Shown here one piece after another: positions 1 through 9,502 of a stretch of DNA of 34,311 bases (the first letter of the stretch is position 1; every line of letters begins with the position of its first letter). A model generated the notes under the pieces. It saw only the letters and a program-made list of their open reading frames with translations, ran no database searches and was not told where the DNA came from. This DNA comes from Gammaproteobacteria bacterium. Its GTDB lineage: Bacteria; Pseudomonadota; Gammaproteobacteria; Steroidobacterales; GCA-2729495. The translations under genes were made by a program, and so were the position numbers. The stretch spans positions 1 to 34,311 of the forward strand of contig JASJBD010000049.1 in assembly GCA_030066665.1 (NCBI GenBank). The letters are read 5' to 3'.

Positions 1-551
1 GTGTCGTTGTCGGTGAGGGAGTGGGCTTCGCGGACGAAATTGGCACCTGCTTCCAGATTGGCGCCAGATAGCAGCACACACCGCGGCAGCCCGGTTGACC
101 CAGAGGTGAATATGCCCAACCGGGCATGCTCAACTTCGCGATCAGGCTGATTGGAGCTCAGAAAATGCCACGATGCATCGGGCTGCACGCTTATCTCGCC
201 CGTATCGCCGCTCTCGTCGACCGGAAGAATGACCAGGTGTGGATCCAGTACCTGCATCATTGTCGCTGCCGCATGGTCGGGGACCGCCACCTCCATCGGC
301 ACCGCTAAACCACCGGCGCGCATCACGGCCAGCAGATGAATGACCAGCTCTGGCGATGTTGGCAGGCAGATTGCAGCTCGCATCCCGGGTGCTAGGCCGG
401 CGCTATGCAGCGCCGTCGCACACATCTCGACCCGCCGGTGTAGCTCACCATAGGTCAGGGTTTCACCGCTCTGGCCAAAAATGCCAAACGGCTTAGCGGG
501 ATGGTCTGACGCGCCGCGGGCGAGCGCGGTTGCAAAGCTGTCGTCCAACAT
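1..551 (-). CDS. AMP-dependent acyl-CoA synthetase / ligase (N-terminal part, cut by window edge)
   Basis: The reading frame is open from the ATG at 551 to the left edge, so only about 183 N-terminal residues are present. It begins MLDDSFATALARGA and carries the ANL-superfamily P-loop signature FTSGSTGLP near residue 150, which binds the ATP phosphates during acyl-adenylate formation. The earlier segment GQSGETLTYGELHRRV is the usual N-terminal start of the adenylation domain. The family activates carboxylic acids as acyl-AMP and then usually as CoA thioesters; the substrate cannot be told from this part. A TTG at 602, in the same frame and overlapping the stop of the VOC gene upstream (TTGA), would add 17 residues. 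Neither start has a clear Shine-Dalgarno sequence. It is probably co-transcribed with the VOC gene at 599-1003. Confidence 0.85.
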   Translation of the reverse strand, partial: MLDDSFATALARGASDHPAKPFGIFGQSGETLTYGELHRRVEMCATALHSAGLAPGMRAAICLPTSPELVIHLLAVMRAGGLAVPMEVAVPDHAAATMMQVLDPHLVILPVDESGDTGEISVQPDASWHFLSSNQPDREVEHARLGIFTSGSTGLPRCVLLSGANLEAGANFVREAHSLTDND

Positions 552-598
552 GATCGGGTCGGGTCTGCCGAAACCCCCGGCAGCTCGGTCGAGTTCAG

Positions 599-1003
599 TC
601 AATACATCATACGTTCGTCTACGTAATGCTTGAACTCAATAATGTTGTTGGATGGATCCTGCAGGAAGAACGTCGTGTGCTCTTCAGGCAACCCTTCGAA
701 GCGTGTGAAGGGTTCCTTCAGCAACGGCACGCCCTGATCGGTCAATTGGGTTAAGAGCCGCTCGAATTCCGGACGCTGTTGGAAGGTCACGCCGAAATGC
801 CGCGGATAGATTTCAGGCGCCTCTTCAATCTTGTCTGGCGCCAGGTGGCAAACGAGCTGGTCACCAAAGAAAGCCAGCGTGATGCGGTCATCGTACCGGC
901 GGGCCAATGTGGCGCCGAGCGAGCCGACATAGAACTGCTCGGCTTCATCCAGGTCGCGGCACGGTATTGCCAGATGGAAGATGGTGAGTTTGGCGCGAGT
1001 CAT
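599..1003 (-). CDS. VOC-fold (glyoxalase/bleomycin-resistance type) protein
   Basis: A 134-residue single-domain vicinal-oxygen-chelate protein. The N-terminal strand (ending FHLAIPCRDLDEAEQFY) has the typical βαβββ start, and the C-terminal strand includes DPSNNIIEFKHY. Likely metal ligands are His10, His69 (PRHFGVTF) and Glu123 (NIIEFK), the expected spacing for a divalent-metal VOC enzyme built of two βαβββ modules. Such proteins isomerise, ring-open or add to small substrates; the actual reaction is unknown. The following gene on the same strand is an acyl-CoA synthetase whose possible TTG start overlaps this stop, so the two may act in one catabolic or lipid pathway. Confidence 0.85.
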   Translation of the reverse strand: MTRAKLTIFHLAIPCRDLDEAEQFYVGSLGATLARRYDDRITLAFFGDQLVCHLAPDKIEEAPEIYPRHFGVTFQQRPEFERLLTQLTDQGVPLLKEPFTRFEGLPEEHTTFFLQDPSNNIIEFKHYVDERMMY

Positions 1004-1232
1004 TGCGTGGCGCGTGGTTAACCTGTCGTCAATTTCAAGGACCGATGGTAGTCCAATGTTTCAATGTCAGGGAACGGCGCGCGGCCCGTTCCCGCCGCGC
1101 GCGGGGTGTGAGCATGTGCCAGGATTGCCCAAATCCCCCGGAAACGTTAGCTTGCGCCGCCCTGTTTATGTCAACTTGCCGCCAAGCAAAGAACCAAGTA
1201 TTTTTTGTATACGAGATCTCCCGATGACGCAT

Positions 1233-1250
1233 GAATCGCTTCGGTGATTC
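1233..1250 (+). promoter_or_regulatory. UUCG-tetraloop hairpin in the leader of the DUF1566/VPxPA-CTERM gene
   Basis: A seven-pair stem (one G-U) closes a C(TTCG)G loop, the very stable UUCG tetraloop class. It lies 22 bases upstream of the start codon at 1272 and just before the GGGAG ribosome-binding site at 1260-1264. There is no T-run after it, so it does not look like a terminator. A leader or mRNA-stabilising role is inferred. The rest of 1004-1232 holds no gene and no promoter I would defend. Confidence 0.4.
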
Positions 1251-1271
1251 CCTAATGTTGGGAGTTCGAGA

Positions 1272-1892
1272 ATGACAAGAATTCTCCTCACGCTTACTCT
1301 GAGCGTGTCATTCGTCCAAGCACAAGCTGCACTGGTTGATAACGGCGGCGGGTTGATTTACGACACGGTGCTGGACATTACCTGGGCGCAACCCGACGAG
1401 ACCTTCAGAACCTGGAATGACGCCAATGCCTGGGTCGCGGGATTAACACTCGGCGGCGTTGACGGCTGGCGACTTCCCTACATCAGCGTGGCCGCGGGCG
1501 CGGGTCCGTTTACTGGTAGCCCGGTTAATTGCAGCTCCGCCACGGAACTCGCTTGCCGGGACAACGAAATGGGGTACATGTTTTTCCAAAACCTGAGTGG
1601 CGTATTGGGATTTTCTATTTTCGAGCCTAACTTCGTCCCTAACACGGATCCCGACCTGGCCCTGTTTCCGGGTCTGCGCGCCGGCCGCTACTGGTCCGGT
1701 ACAGAATTCGAGACCGACGTTAGCGCATGGGACGTCGGCTTTGACAGCGGCGGCTCGGGCCTCGGCGGTCAGACCGATGGCGAATTCGCTTGGGCAGTTC
1801 ACGACGGCAATATCATTCCGATCCCCGCCGCCCTCTGGCTCTTCGCCTCCGGCCTCGGCCTGCTGGGATGGCTGAAACGCAGGACAGGCTGA
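1272..1892 (+). CDS. secreted DUF1566 (Lcl)-type protein with VPxPA-CTERM sorting tail
   Basis: 206 residues. A signal peptide (MTRILLTLTLSVSFVQAQA, predicted cleavage after AQA) is followed by an Lcl/DUF1566-like domain: YDTVLDITWAQ, then GWRLPY near 65-70, RYWSGTEFE and AWAVHDGN. The last 25 residues form an exosortase-type sorting signal: motif IPIPAALW, a hydrophobic segment LFASGLGLLGWL and terminal basic residues KRR. In families with such tails, an exosortase is thought to recognise the motif, cleave it and release or anchor the protein at the cell surface; no exosortase gene lies in this window. The start is set by ATG 1272 with GGGAG at 1260-1264. The tail is almost identical to that of the next gene, while the rest is unrelated. 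Confidence 0.85.
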   Translation: MTRILLTLTLSVSFVQAQAALVDNGGGLIYDTVLDITWAQPDETFRTWNDANAWVAGLTLGGVDGWRLPYISVAAGAGPFTGSPVNCSSATELACRDNEMGYMFFQNLSGVLGFSIFEPNFVPNTDPDLALFPGLRAGRYWSGTEFETDVSAWDVGFDSGGSGLGGQTDGEFAWAVHDGNIIPIPAALWLFASGLGLLGWLKRRTG

Positions 1893-1910
1893 ACGGACTG
1901 CAGTCACTAC

Positions 1911-1941
1911 GAAGACCCGGCCTGGTGCCGGGTTTTCTTTT
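1911..1941 (+). terminator. Rho-independent terminator after the DUF1566 gene
   Basis: A stem of CCCGGC (1916-1921) with GCCGGG (1927-1932) and a CTGGT loop is followed by TTTTCTTTT. It lies 18 bases after the stop codon at 1892. Stem, loop and T-run closely match the terminator at 2949-2975. Confidence 0.85.
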
Positions 1942-1999
1942 GGCCGCTGTCGCCGCGTGCAGGTTATGAACACGTTGCCAATGCTGCTCAAACTGCTCT

Positions 2000-2023
2000 G
2001 AAACCTTACCCCGTGACGGTTTC
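2000..2023 (+). repeat. inverted repeat GAAACC-N12-GGTTTC
   Basis: A six-base inverted repeat lies in the leader between the two sorting-tail genes, about 40 bases upstream of a perfect TTGACA at 2065-2070. The TTGACA has no good -10 at 16-18 bases (best is TAAAGC at 2087-2092), so the promoter itself is only tentative. The repeat could be an operator or a hairpin; nothing more can be said. Confidence 0.3.
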
Positions 2024-2091
2024 GTTATGTAAAGTTGTTGCGCTGTAGCGTCGATGCTAAGGTATTGACATAACAAAGTTAGTCAATAAAG

Positions 2092-2113
2092 CCCACCCTA
2101 CGGTGGTGGGAGG
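2092..2113 (+). promoter_or_regulatory. hairpin overlapping the ribosome-binding site of the 2117 gene
   Basis: CCCACC (2092-2097) can pair with GGTGGG (2105-2110). The second arm runs directly into the Shine-Dalgarno sequence GGGAGGA (2108-2114), four bases or fewer from the ATG at 2117. If it forms, the hairpin would partly hide the ribosome-binding site. Regulation by it is inferred from position alone. Confidence 0.4.
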
Positions 2114-2116
2114 ACC

Positions 2117-2929
2117 ATGATGGCGCGTCGTCTTCCGACCGCAGCTGCCCAACTCCTAATCGCTACCACAGCATTCTGCGCTCCGGCAACATGCTGGGCA
2201 GCTATCCCGGCGGGAACTTTCATTCGGGATGTCCTTCCGGAAATTGACCCGTACACAGTTAACTACTTCGGGACAGGTGGTGACCGCTTCGCGCTGGCGT
2301 CGGGAACCGCAATAACATTCGATCCATACCTTGCCTCGCCCTATTGGATTGCAACGTCAACCCTGTCCTACGACGGCACAGTGGGCGGGCTCTTTTGGAT
2401 TTTCGGTGCCAACGGCGGGTTCAGCGGTGATTTTCGACAAGCGAATGGAACATTCACCAGATCCGCGGACTACGAACCTCAGGATGGGATGCCCGTCCAG
2501 TATCCGCTAGACATCGATGGCATAGCCTTCAAGACCGGAATTATCGAAGATCAACTGGACGTTGTGGACATAGTGATTCGAATCGGACTCGGCGGACCCG
2601 GTGGTATGGGAGGCCAATGGAACCTTGACGACAGCAATCTCATGAGAGATGCATCAGGCCAGAGTTACATGTTTGCTCCTCGCGATGAGTTTGTTTCATT
2701 CAGTGGTGAGGACCTTGATGAATTTCTTCCTGCGGTAAGTCGAGTCAGTTTGTTGCTAACAATTTCCCCGGCTCAGGGTGTGGATGAGATCAATATTCCT
2801 TCGCTGGACGTTTTCGACCCTGACCCGCTCGCTTTCGTGAGGCTGGTGCCGATCCCCATCCCCCCAGTCCTCTGGCTCTTCGCCTCCGCCCTCGGCTTGT
2901 TGGGGTGGCTGAAACGCAGAGAAGTCTGA
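2117..2929 (+). CDS. secreted protein of unknown function with VPxPA-CTERM-like sorting tail
   Basis: 270 residues. A signal peptide of about 29 residues (ending APATCWA, before AIPAGTF) leads a body rich in Gly, Asp and aromatic residues (for example RIGLGGPGGMGGQW) that I do not recognise as a known domain. The C-terminus is an exosortase-type sorting signal: VPIPIPPVLW, a hydrophobic stretch LFASALGLLGWL and KRREV. The ATG at 2117 is preceded by a strong GGGAGGA. The protein shares no visible similarity with the preceding gene except in the tail, where LWLFAS-LGLLGWLKRR matches almost residue for residue. Surface or extracellular location is inferred from signal peptide plus tail. Confidence 0.8.
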   Translation: MMARRLPTAAAQLLIATTAFCAPATCWAAIPAGTFIRDVLPEIDPYTVNYFGTGGDRFALASGTAITFDPYLASPYWIATSTLSYDGTVGGLFWIFGANGGFSGDFRQANGTFTRSADYEPQDGMPVQYPLDIDGIAFKTGIIEDQLDVVDIVIRIGLGGPGGMGGQWNLDDSNLMRDASGQSYMFAPRDEFVSFSGEDLDEFLPAVSRVSLLLTISPAQGVDEINIPSLDVFDPDPLAFVRLVPIPIPPVLWLFASALGLLGWLKRREV

Positions 2930-2948
2930 GCTCGTCCGCGTCCGAGTG

Positions 2949-2975
2949 AAAACCTGGCCTGGCGCCGGGTTTTTT
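2949..2975 (+). terminator. bidirectional terminator between the sorting-tail gene and tRNA-Leu
   Basis: CCTGGC (2953-2958) pairs with GCCGGG (2964-2969, one G-T pair) around a CTGGC loop. It has AAAA on the left and a T-run (2970-2975) on the right, so it can serve both the plus-strand gene ending at 2929 and the minus-strand tRNA whose CCA end is at 3009. It is a near copy of the terminator at 1911-1941. Confidence 0.8.
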
Positions 2976-3008
2976 CTAGCCAGCGATTGATGGATGCGAG
3001 TCAGGCGA

Positions 3009-3095
3009 TGGTGCCGGGAGTCGGACTCGAACCGACACGGGTTTAACCCCACTGGATTTTGAGTCCAGCGCGTCTACCAATTTCGCCATCCCGGC
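3009..3095 (-). tRNA. tRNA-Leu (anticodon CAA), CCA encoded
   Basis: Read on the minus strand, the acceptor arm GCCGGGA (from 3095) pairs with TCCCGGC, followed by discriminator A and an encoded CCA (3011-3009). The anticodon stem CTGGA/TCCAG closes the loop CTCAAAA, giving anticodon CAA, which reads the Leu codon UUG. A long variable arm (TGGGGTTAAACCCC) and the T-loop GGTTCGAGTCC confirm a class II tRNA. Its promoter must lie in about 3096-3190; I could not assign it firmly. Confidence 0.97.
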
Positions 3096-3186
3096 GGCGG
3101 AGGGGCGCGGCAGGGAGCGTACTCTAGCAAAAAGATTGATCGCCGGGGATTGGCCGCATACGCTGTGTCAACGGGATGCCGTCGGC

Positions 3187-4127
3187 ATGAACAGCATATT
3201 CGACAAGGAATTCGATGCGATGGTCGTGTACGCGTTTATGTGGCGCGTGCTCCACCTGGCCGTGCATCGCTATGGCGCGCCGCCAACCGGGGAAATGCTC
3301 ACCGTCATGATTACGATGCTGCTCGACGAGGTCGGCTATCACCCGACGGTCTCGGAAGTGGCGGAGCTGGCGGACCTCCCGAAGTCAACGGTGTCGCGTT
3401 ACGTGTCGGCGGAGATGGACGCCGGCTTTCTGCTGGAGGATATCGACCCGCACGATCGCCGGCGTCGGCGCCTGCGCTGTACACCGGCCGCGATCGCCGA
3501 GCGGCACCAGCATTTCGGCGAGGTCATCGCCATGCAGGAAAGCCTGGGTGAACTCTTCGGGCCCGAGGGAGCCGACCATGATGCGGCTGCCGTGATGGCG
3601 CAACTGCAACGTTTCACGGAGCAGGAACGAGCTGCCGAGAGGGGATCGGAGCTGACGGCCGCCACCTCCGCAGGCCCACACCCGCTGGTTGGCAAAACCT
3701 ACGCCTTGATCTGGCGGTTGCTCGACCTGTCGGTACACAGTTACGGCAGCATGCCGGCGGGCGAATTGCTGGTGATCTTTACATTGGTGATCGCCGATTT
3801 TGTGCATTACCAACCAACGATCTCGGAAGTCGCCCGGATCGTGGGACTGCCGAAGTCCACGGTGTCGCGTTACTGCTCCACGCATATTACGACGGGCTTC
3901 CTGGAAGAAGTGATTGACCCGGCCGATCGCCGCCGCCGCCTGTTGCGAGTCAATCCGGCCCGGGCGGAGGAGCGCGAGCAATATCGGCAACATGTCAGGT
4001 CCATCTGGCGCAAGTGTGACCGGCTCGTTTCCGAGTTGCCACCACCCGCCGCGACCAGCAAGGCGGACCTGATGCGAGAAATGCGTGCCATTGCCGGTGA
4101 CCGACCGCCCCCCAGTGCGAGCCGTGC

Positions 4128-4131
<4 letters not shown>
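3187..4131 (+). CDS. tandem-duplicated winged-helix (MarR-like) regulator, two DNA-binding domains in one chain
   Basis: 314 residues from the ATG at 3187; a TTG at 3136 in frame would add 17 residues but would cover the tRNA-Leu promoter region. The protein is an internal repeat. Residues about 9-110 and 167-270 align at a constant offset of 157, each with W-R-(V/L)-L-(H/D)-L-(A/S)-V-H-x-Y-G, then P-T-(V/I)-S-E-V-A, the recognition helix LPKSTVSRY (64-72 and 221-229), and a wing DP-x-D-RRRR (from 87 and from 244). MarR-type regulators normally dimerise; here both copies sit on one chain, with a linker at about 111-166. The ligand and operator are unknown. Its TGA stop overlaps the TTG start of queA, suggesting translational coupling. 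Confidence 0.8.
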
Positions 4132-6289
<2,158 letters not shown>

Positions 6290-6362
6290 CGCCGGTCGGG
6301 CGGACCGAGAAATCGGCTGCGGATGTGCAATAATACGCGCCGCTTTTTACCCGGGACTCATC

Positions 6363-6686
6363 ATGGGATGGTTCATTCAGGACGCGTGGGCGCAGGCTGG
6401 CGGGCAGCCGGACCCGCTGGTCAGCTTCTTGCCGCTGATCCTGATTTTCGTCGTCTTCTATTTCTTGCTGATTCGGCCGCAGAACAAACGCCAGAAAGAG
6501 CACCGTGAAATGGTCGCGAACCTGTCGGTGGGCGACGAAGTCGTCACCGCCGGCGGTGTTCTGGGCAAGGTCACCGAGCTCAGTGAGCAATTCGTGCAGG
6601 TCGAGGTGGCCGACGGCGTGGTGTTGAAGGTGCAGCGCCATACGATCGGCGGCGTCATGCCGAAAGGCACCGTGAAAAGCGCCTGA
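6363..6686 (+). CDS. yajC: Sec translocase accessory subunit YajC
   Basis: 107 residues from the ATG at 6363; an upstream in-frame start at 6282 would overlap tgt and lacks family support. YajC is a single-pass inner-membrane protein that joins SecD-SecF. The transmembrane segment is LLPLILIFVVFYFLLI-type (about residues 22-38), followed at once by the family hallmark RPQNKRQKEH and a cytoplasmic KOW-like part (VGDEVVTAGGVLGKV). It follows tgt after 73 bases and precedes secD by 15, the standard tgt-yajC-secDF order. Confidence 0.95.
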   Translation: MGWFIQDAWAQAGGQPDPLVSFLPLILIFVVFYFLLIRPQNKRQKEHREMVANLSVGDEVVTAGGVLGKVTELSEQFVQVEVADGVVLKVQRHTIGGVMPKGTVKSA

Positions 6687-6701
6687 TCGGATCGAGCCTC
6701 G

Positions 6702-8537
6702 ATGAATCGCTATCCCGCGTGGAAAAATCTGCTCGTGCTCGGCGTGGTCACGCTGGGCCTGTTCATTGCCTTGCCGAATATCTTTGGCGAGGACCCGGCC
6801 TTGCAGGTCAGCCGCGACAACGGGACGCCGCTGGAACAGCTCGAGGTTGACCAGGTCGAGTTCGCACTGCAAGGCGCAGGCATTAACTGGAACTCCCTGT
6901 ACGTCGACGAGGGCCGCCTGCTGGTTCGTTTTCCTGGCGTCGAAGAACAGCTCGCGGCGAGCGACCTGTTGCGCGAAGCGCTCGGCAAAAATTATGTCGT
7001 GGCATTGACGCTGGCGCCCCGCACGCCGGACTGGCTGCGCACCGTCGGGCTGCGGCCGATGAGCCTCGGGCTCGACCTGCGCGGTGGTGTGCACTTCCTG
7101 TTCGAAGTTGATGTCGATGCAGCCGTGCAGCAACGACTGGACAACTACGCGCGGGACTTCAGCAAGCTGTTGCGCGACGCACGCATTCGGCGCACGGTGG
7201 AAATAGCCGGGGATGAGGTTGTCATCACACTGAATGATGCGGCCGAACGGGATCGCGCCGAGGAGCTGATGACCGACGCCGATCCCGAAGCGACGATCGA
7301 GACACGCGGCCAGGACCGCCTGATCGTGAGCATGAACGAAGACCAGGTGCGCGAGCGGCGCGACTTCGCGATCCAGCAGAACATCGTTACGTTGCGCAAC
7401 CGGGTCAACGAGCTGGGCGTCGCGGAACCGGTCGTGCAGCGTCAGGGCCTGGATCGGATCGTCGTGCAGTTGCCCGGTGTGCAGGATCCATCGCAGGCCG
7501 AACGGGTTCTCGGCGCCACGGCGACGCTGGAATTTCGCCTGGTCTGTGACGAAGAAAACCCGCTCGAGGCCGAACGCCGTGGCCGGGCGCCACTCGGATG
7601 CGAGATTTTCTACGATCGCGCCGGCAGTCCCCAGCTGTTGAAGCGCCGCACGATTGTGACCGGCGACCAGCTTATCGATGCCACGTCGGGTTTCTCCGAA
7701 GGCTTGCCGGCGGTGTTCGTCAGGCTGGACGGCCAAGGCGCTCGGTCGATGCTCGAGACCACCAAGGCCAATCTGAACAAGCCGATGGCGGTCGTTTTCG
7801 TCGAGCAGAAGCGTGAAACGATCGAGCGTGATGGCGAGATGGTCGAAGTGCCGCGCGAAGAAAAAGAGGTCATCAACATTGCGACCATTCGCGGGGTCTT
7901 CAGCAGCTCATTCCAGATCACCGGGTTGAACACGCTGGAAGCGCGGGATCTGGCGCTGCTGCTGCGGGCCGGTGCGCTGGCGGCGCCAATCTTCAAAGTC
8001 GAGGAACGCACCATCGGTCCCAGTCTCGGCAAGGACAACATCAACAAAGGCATGCGGGCGATTGTCATCGGTCTCGGCCTGGTTGTCGTGTTCATGGCGA
8101 TTTACTACCGGGCCTTCGGGCTCATTGCCGACCTGGCCCTGGTGACCAACCTGGTGCTGGTGGTGGCCCTGTTGTCGATGCTGCAGGCTTCGCTGACGCT
8201 GCCGGGTATCGCGGGCATCGTGCTGACGGTCGGTATGGCCGTGGATGCGAACGTGCTGATCTTCGAACGCATTCGCGAGGAAATTCGCAACGGCAACTCG
8301 CCGCAGGCCAGTATCGAGGCCGGCTATGCCAAGGCATTGTCGACGATTGCGGATGCAAATATCACCACGCTGATCGCGGCGATTGTGCTGTTTGCATTCG
8401 GCACGGGGCCCATCAAGGGCTTCGCTATCACGCTGTCCCTCGGCATCGTCACGTCGATGTTCACTGCGATTATCGGCACGCGGTCTCTGGTCAACCTGTT
8501 TTTTGGCGGGCGCACGCTGCAACGGCTGCCAATCTGA
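6702..8537 (+). CDS. secD: protein translocase subunit SecD
   Basis: 611 residues. SecD and SecF form an RND-family complex that uses the proton gradient to pull proteins through SecYEG on the periplasmic side. The N-terminus carries one membrane segment (about 9-26), then a large periplasmic part with the D1 motif SLGLDLRGGVHF (121-132). The C-terminal half has five further membrane segments, including the conserved GMAVDANVLIFERIREE in the fourth. The ATG at 6702 fits the usual MNRYPAWK start. The gene ends 12 bases before secF. Confidence 0.97.
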   Translation: MNRYPAWKNLLVLGVVTLGLFIALPNIFGEDPALQVSRDNGTPLEQLEVDQVEFALQGAGINWNSLYVDEGRLLVRFPGVEEQLAASDLLREALGKNYVVALTLAPRTPDWLRTVGLRPMSLGLDLRGGVHFLFEVDVDAAVQQRLDNYARDFSKLLRDARIRRTVEIAGDEVVITLNDAAERDRAEELMTDADPEATIETRGQDRLIVSMNEDQVRERRDFAIQQNIVTLRNRVNELGVAEPVVQRQGLDRIVVQLPGVQDPSQAERVLGATATLEFRLVCDEENPLEAERRGRAPLGCEIFYDRAGSPQLLKRRTIVTGDQLIDATSGFSEGLPAVFVRLDGQGARSMLETTKANLNKPMAVVFVEQKRETIERDGEMVEVPREEKEVINIATIRGVFSSSFQITGLNTLEARDLALLLRAGALAAPIFKVEERTIGPSLGKDNINKGMRAIVIGLGLVVVFMAIYYRAFGLIADLALVTNLVLVVALLSMLQASLTLPGIAGIVLTVGMAVDANVLIFERIREEIRNGNSPQASIEAGYAKALSTIADANITTLIAAIVLFAFGTGPIKGFAITLSLGIVTSMFTAIIGTRSLVNLFFGGRTLQRLPI

Positions 8538-8549
8538 CGGAGCGAACTC

Positions 8550-9485
8550 GTGGCACTGCTCGGACAAAAGACCGATTTCGATTTTCTTGGCAAGCGCCGT
8601 ATCGCCGCCGTGCTGTCGGTGCTGCTGCTGGCCGGTTCCATCGGCTCGCTGGCGACAGCCGGACTGAACTTTGGTATCGACTTTACCGGCGGGGTCTTGC
8701 TGGAGGCCGGGTACGGTGACACGGCTGATCTGGCCGAGATTCGCAACCGCCTGGCCAGCGGCGGCTTCGACGATGCGCAGGTGCAGAATTTCGGTACCGC
8801 GCGTGACGTCCTGATTCGCGTCCTGCCGCGCGCCGACACGGACAGCAGCCAGGTTGGCGAGAGCATCATGAATATTCTGCGTCAGGGCGGCACGCAGGTA
8901 GAGCTGCGCCGCGTCGAATTCGTCGGCCCGCAGGTCGGCGAAGAGCTAACCGAGCGCGGTGGTCTCGCGATGCTGTTTGCCCTGTTGATGATCCTCGGCT
9001 ACATCATGTTCCGCTTCCAGTGGAAGTTCGCGGTCGGCTCCGTCGCCGCCCTGGTGCACGATGTGGTCATTACGCTCGGTTTCTTTTCAGTGCTGCAGCT
9101 GCCGTTCGATTTGTCTGTGCTCGCGGCCGTGCTCGCCGTTATCGGCTACTCGCTGAACGACACGATCGTGGTGTTCGACCGGATTCGGGAGAACTTCCGG
9201 CGCATTCGTAAGGAAGGCGCCGAGGCCATTATGAATACATCGGTCAACCAGATGCTCGGGCGGACGGTCATTACCAGCTTTACCACGCTGCTCGTGCTGG
9301 GTGCGCTGCTGTTCCTCGGTGGCGAGGCCGTGTACGGCTTCTCGATTGCCCTGATTGTGGGTGTGATCGTAGGTACTTACTCATCGATCTTTGTCGCGAG
9401 CGCGACCGCGCTGGCCCTGAACGTCAGCCAGGTTGACCTGATGCCGCCAAAGGTCGAGGAAGAAGAAGTCGGCGATCTGCCGTGA
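8550..9485 (+). CDS. secF: protein translocase subunit SecF
   Basis: 311 residues from a GTG start at 8550, with GGAG nearby at 8539-8542. SecF is the smaller RND partner of SecD. It has a first membrane segment (about 17-36), the motif FGIDFTGGVLLE (41-52), and a C-terminal membrane domain with VIGYSLNDTIVVFDRIRENFR, matching the family's proton-relay helix. It ends 17 bases before the convergent suhB stop, with no clear terminator in the gap. Confidence 0.96.
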   Translation: MALLGQKTDFDFLGKRRIAAVLSVLLLAGSIGSLATAGLNFGIDFTGGVLLEAGYGDTADLAEIRNRLASGGFDDAQVQNFGTARDVLIRVLPRADTDSSQVGESIMNILRQGGTQVELRRVEFVGPQVGEELTERGGLAMLFALLMILGYIMFRFQWKFAVGSVAALVHDVVITLGFFSVLQLPFDLSVLAAVLAVIGYSLNDTIVVFDRIRENFRRIRKEGAEAIMNTSVNQMLGRTVITSFTTLLVLGALLFLGGEAVYGFSIALIVGVIVGTYSSIFVASATALALNVSQVDLMPPKVEEEEVGDLP

Positions 9486-9502
9486 GCCTGGTTACCGTTT
9501 GG

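Noticed and set aside
1166..1213. TTGCCG and TATACG as a promoter for the gene at 1272
   Set aside because: The spacing is 26 bases, too long for a σ70 promoter.
3009..3095. tRNA-Leu and tRNA-Ser as integration sites of a mobile element
   Set aside because: No integrase, no repeated tRNA 3' end and no other mobile gene is visible near either tRNA.
3136..3186. TTG start adding 17 residues to the tandem winged-helix protein
   Set aside because: It lies in the presumed tRNA-Leu promoter region and the added residues precede the repeat unit; ATG 3187 fits the repeat boundary better.
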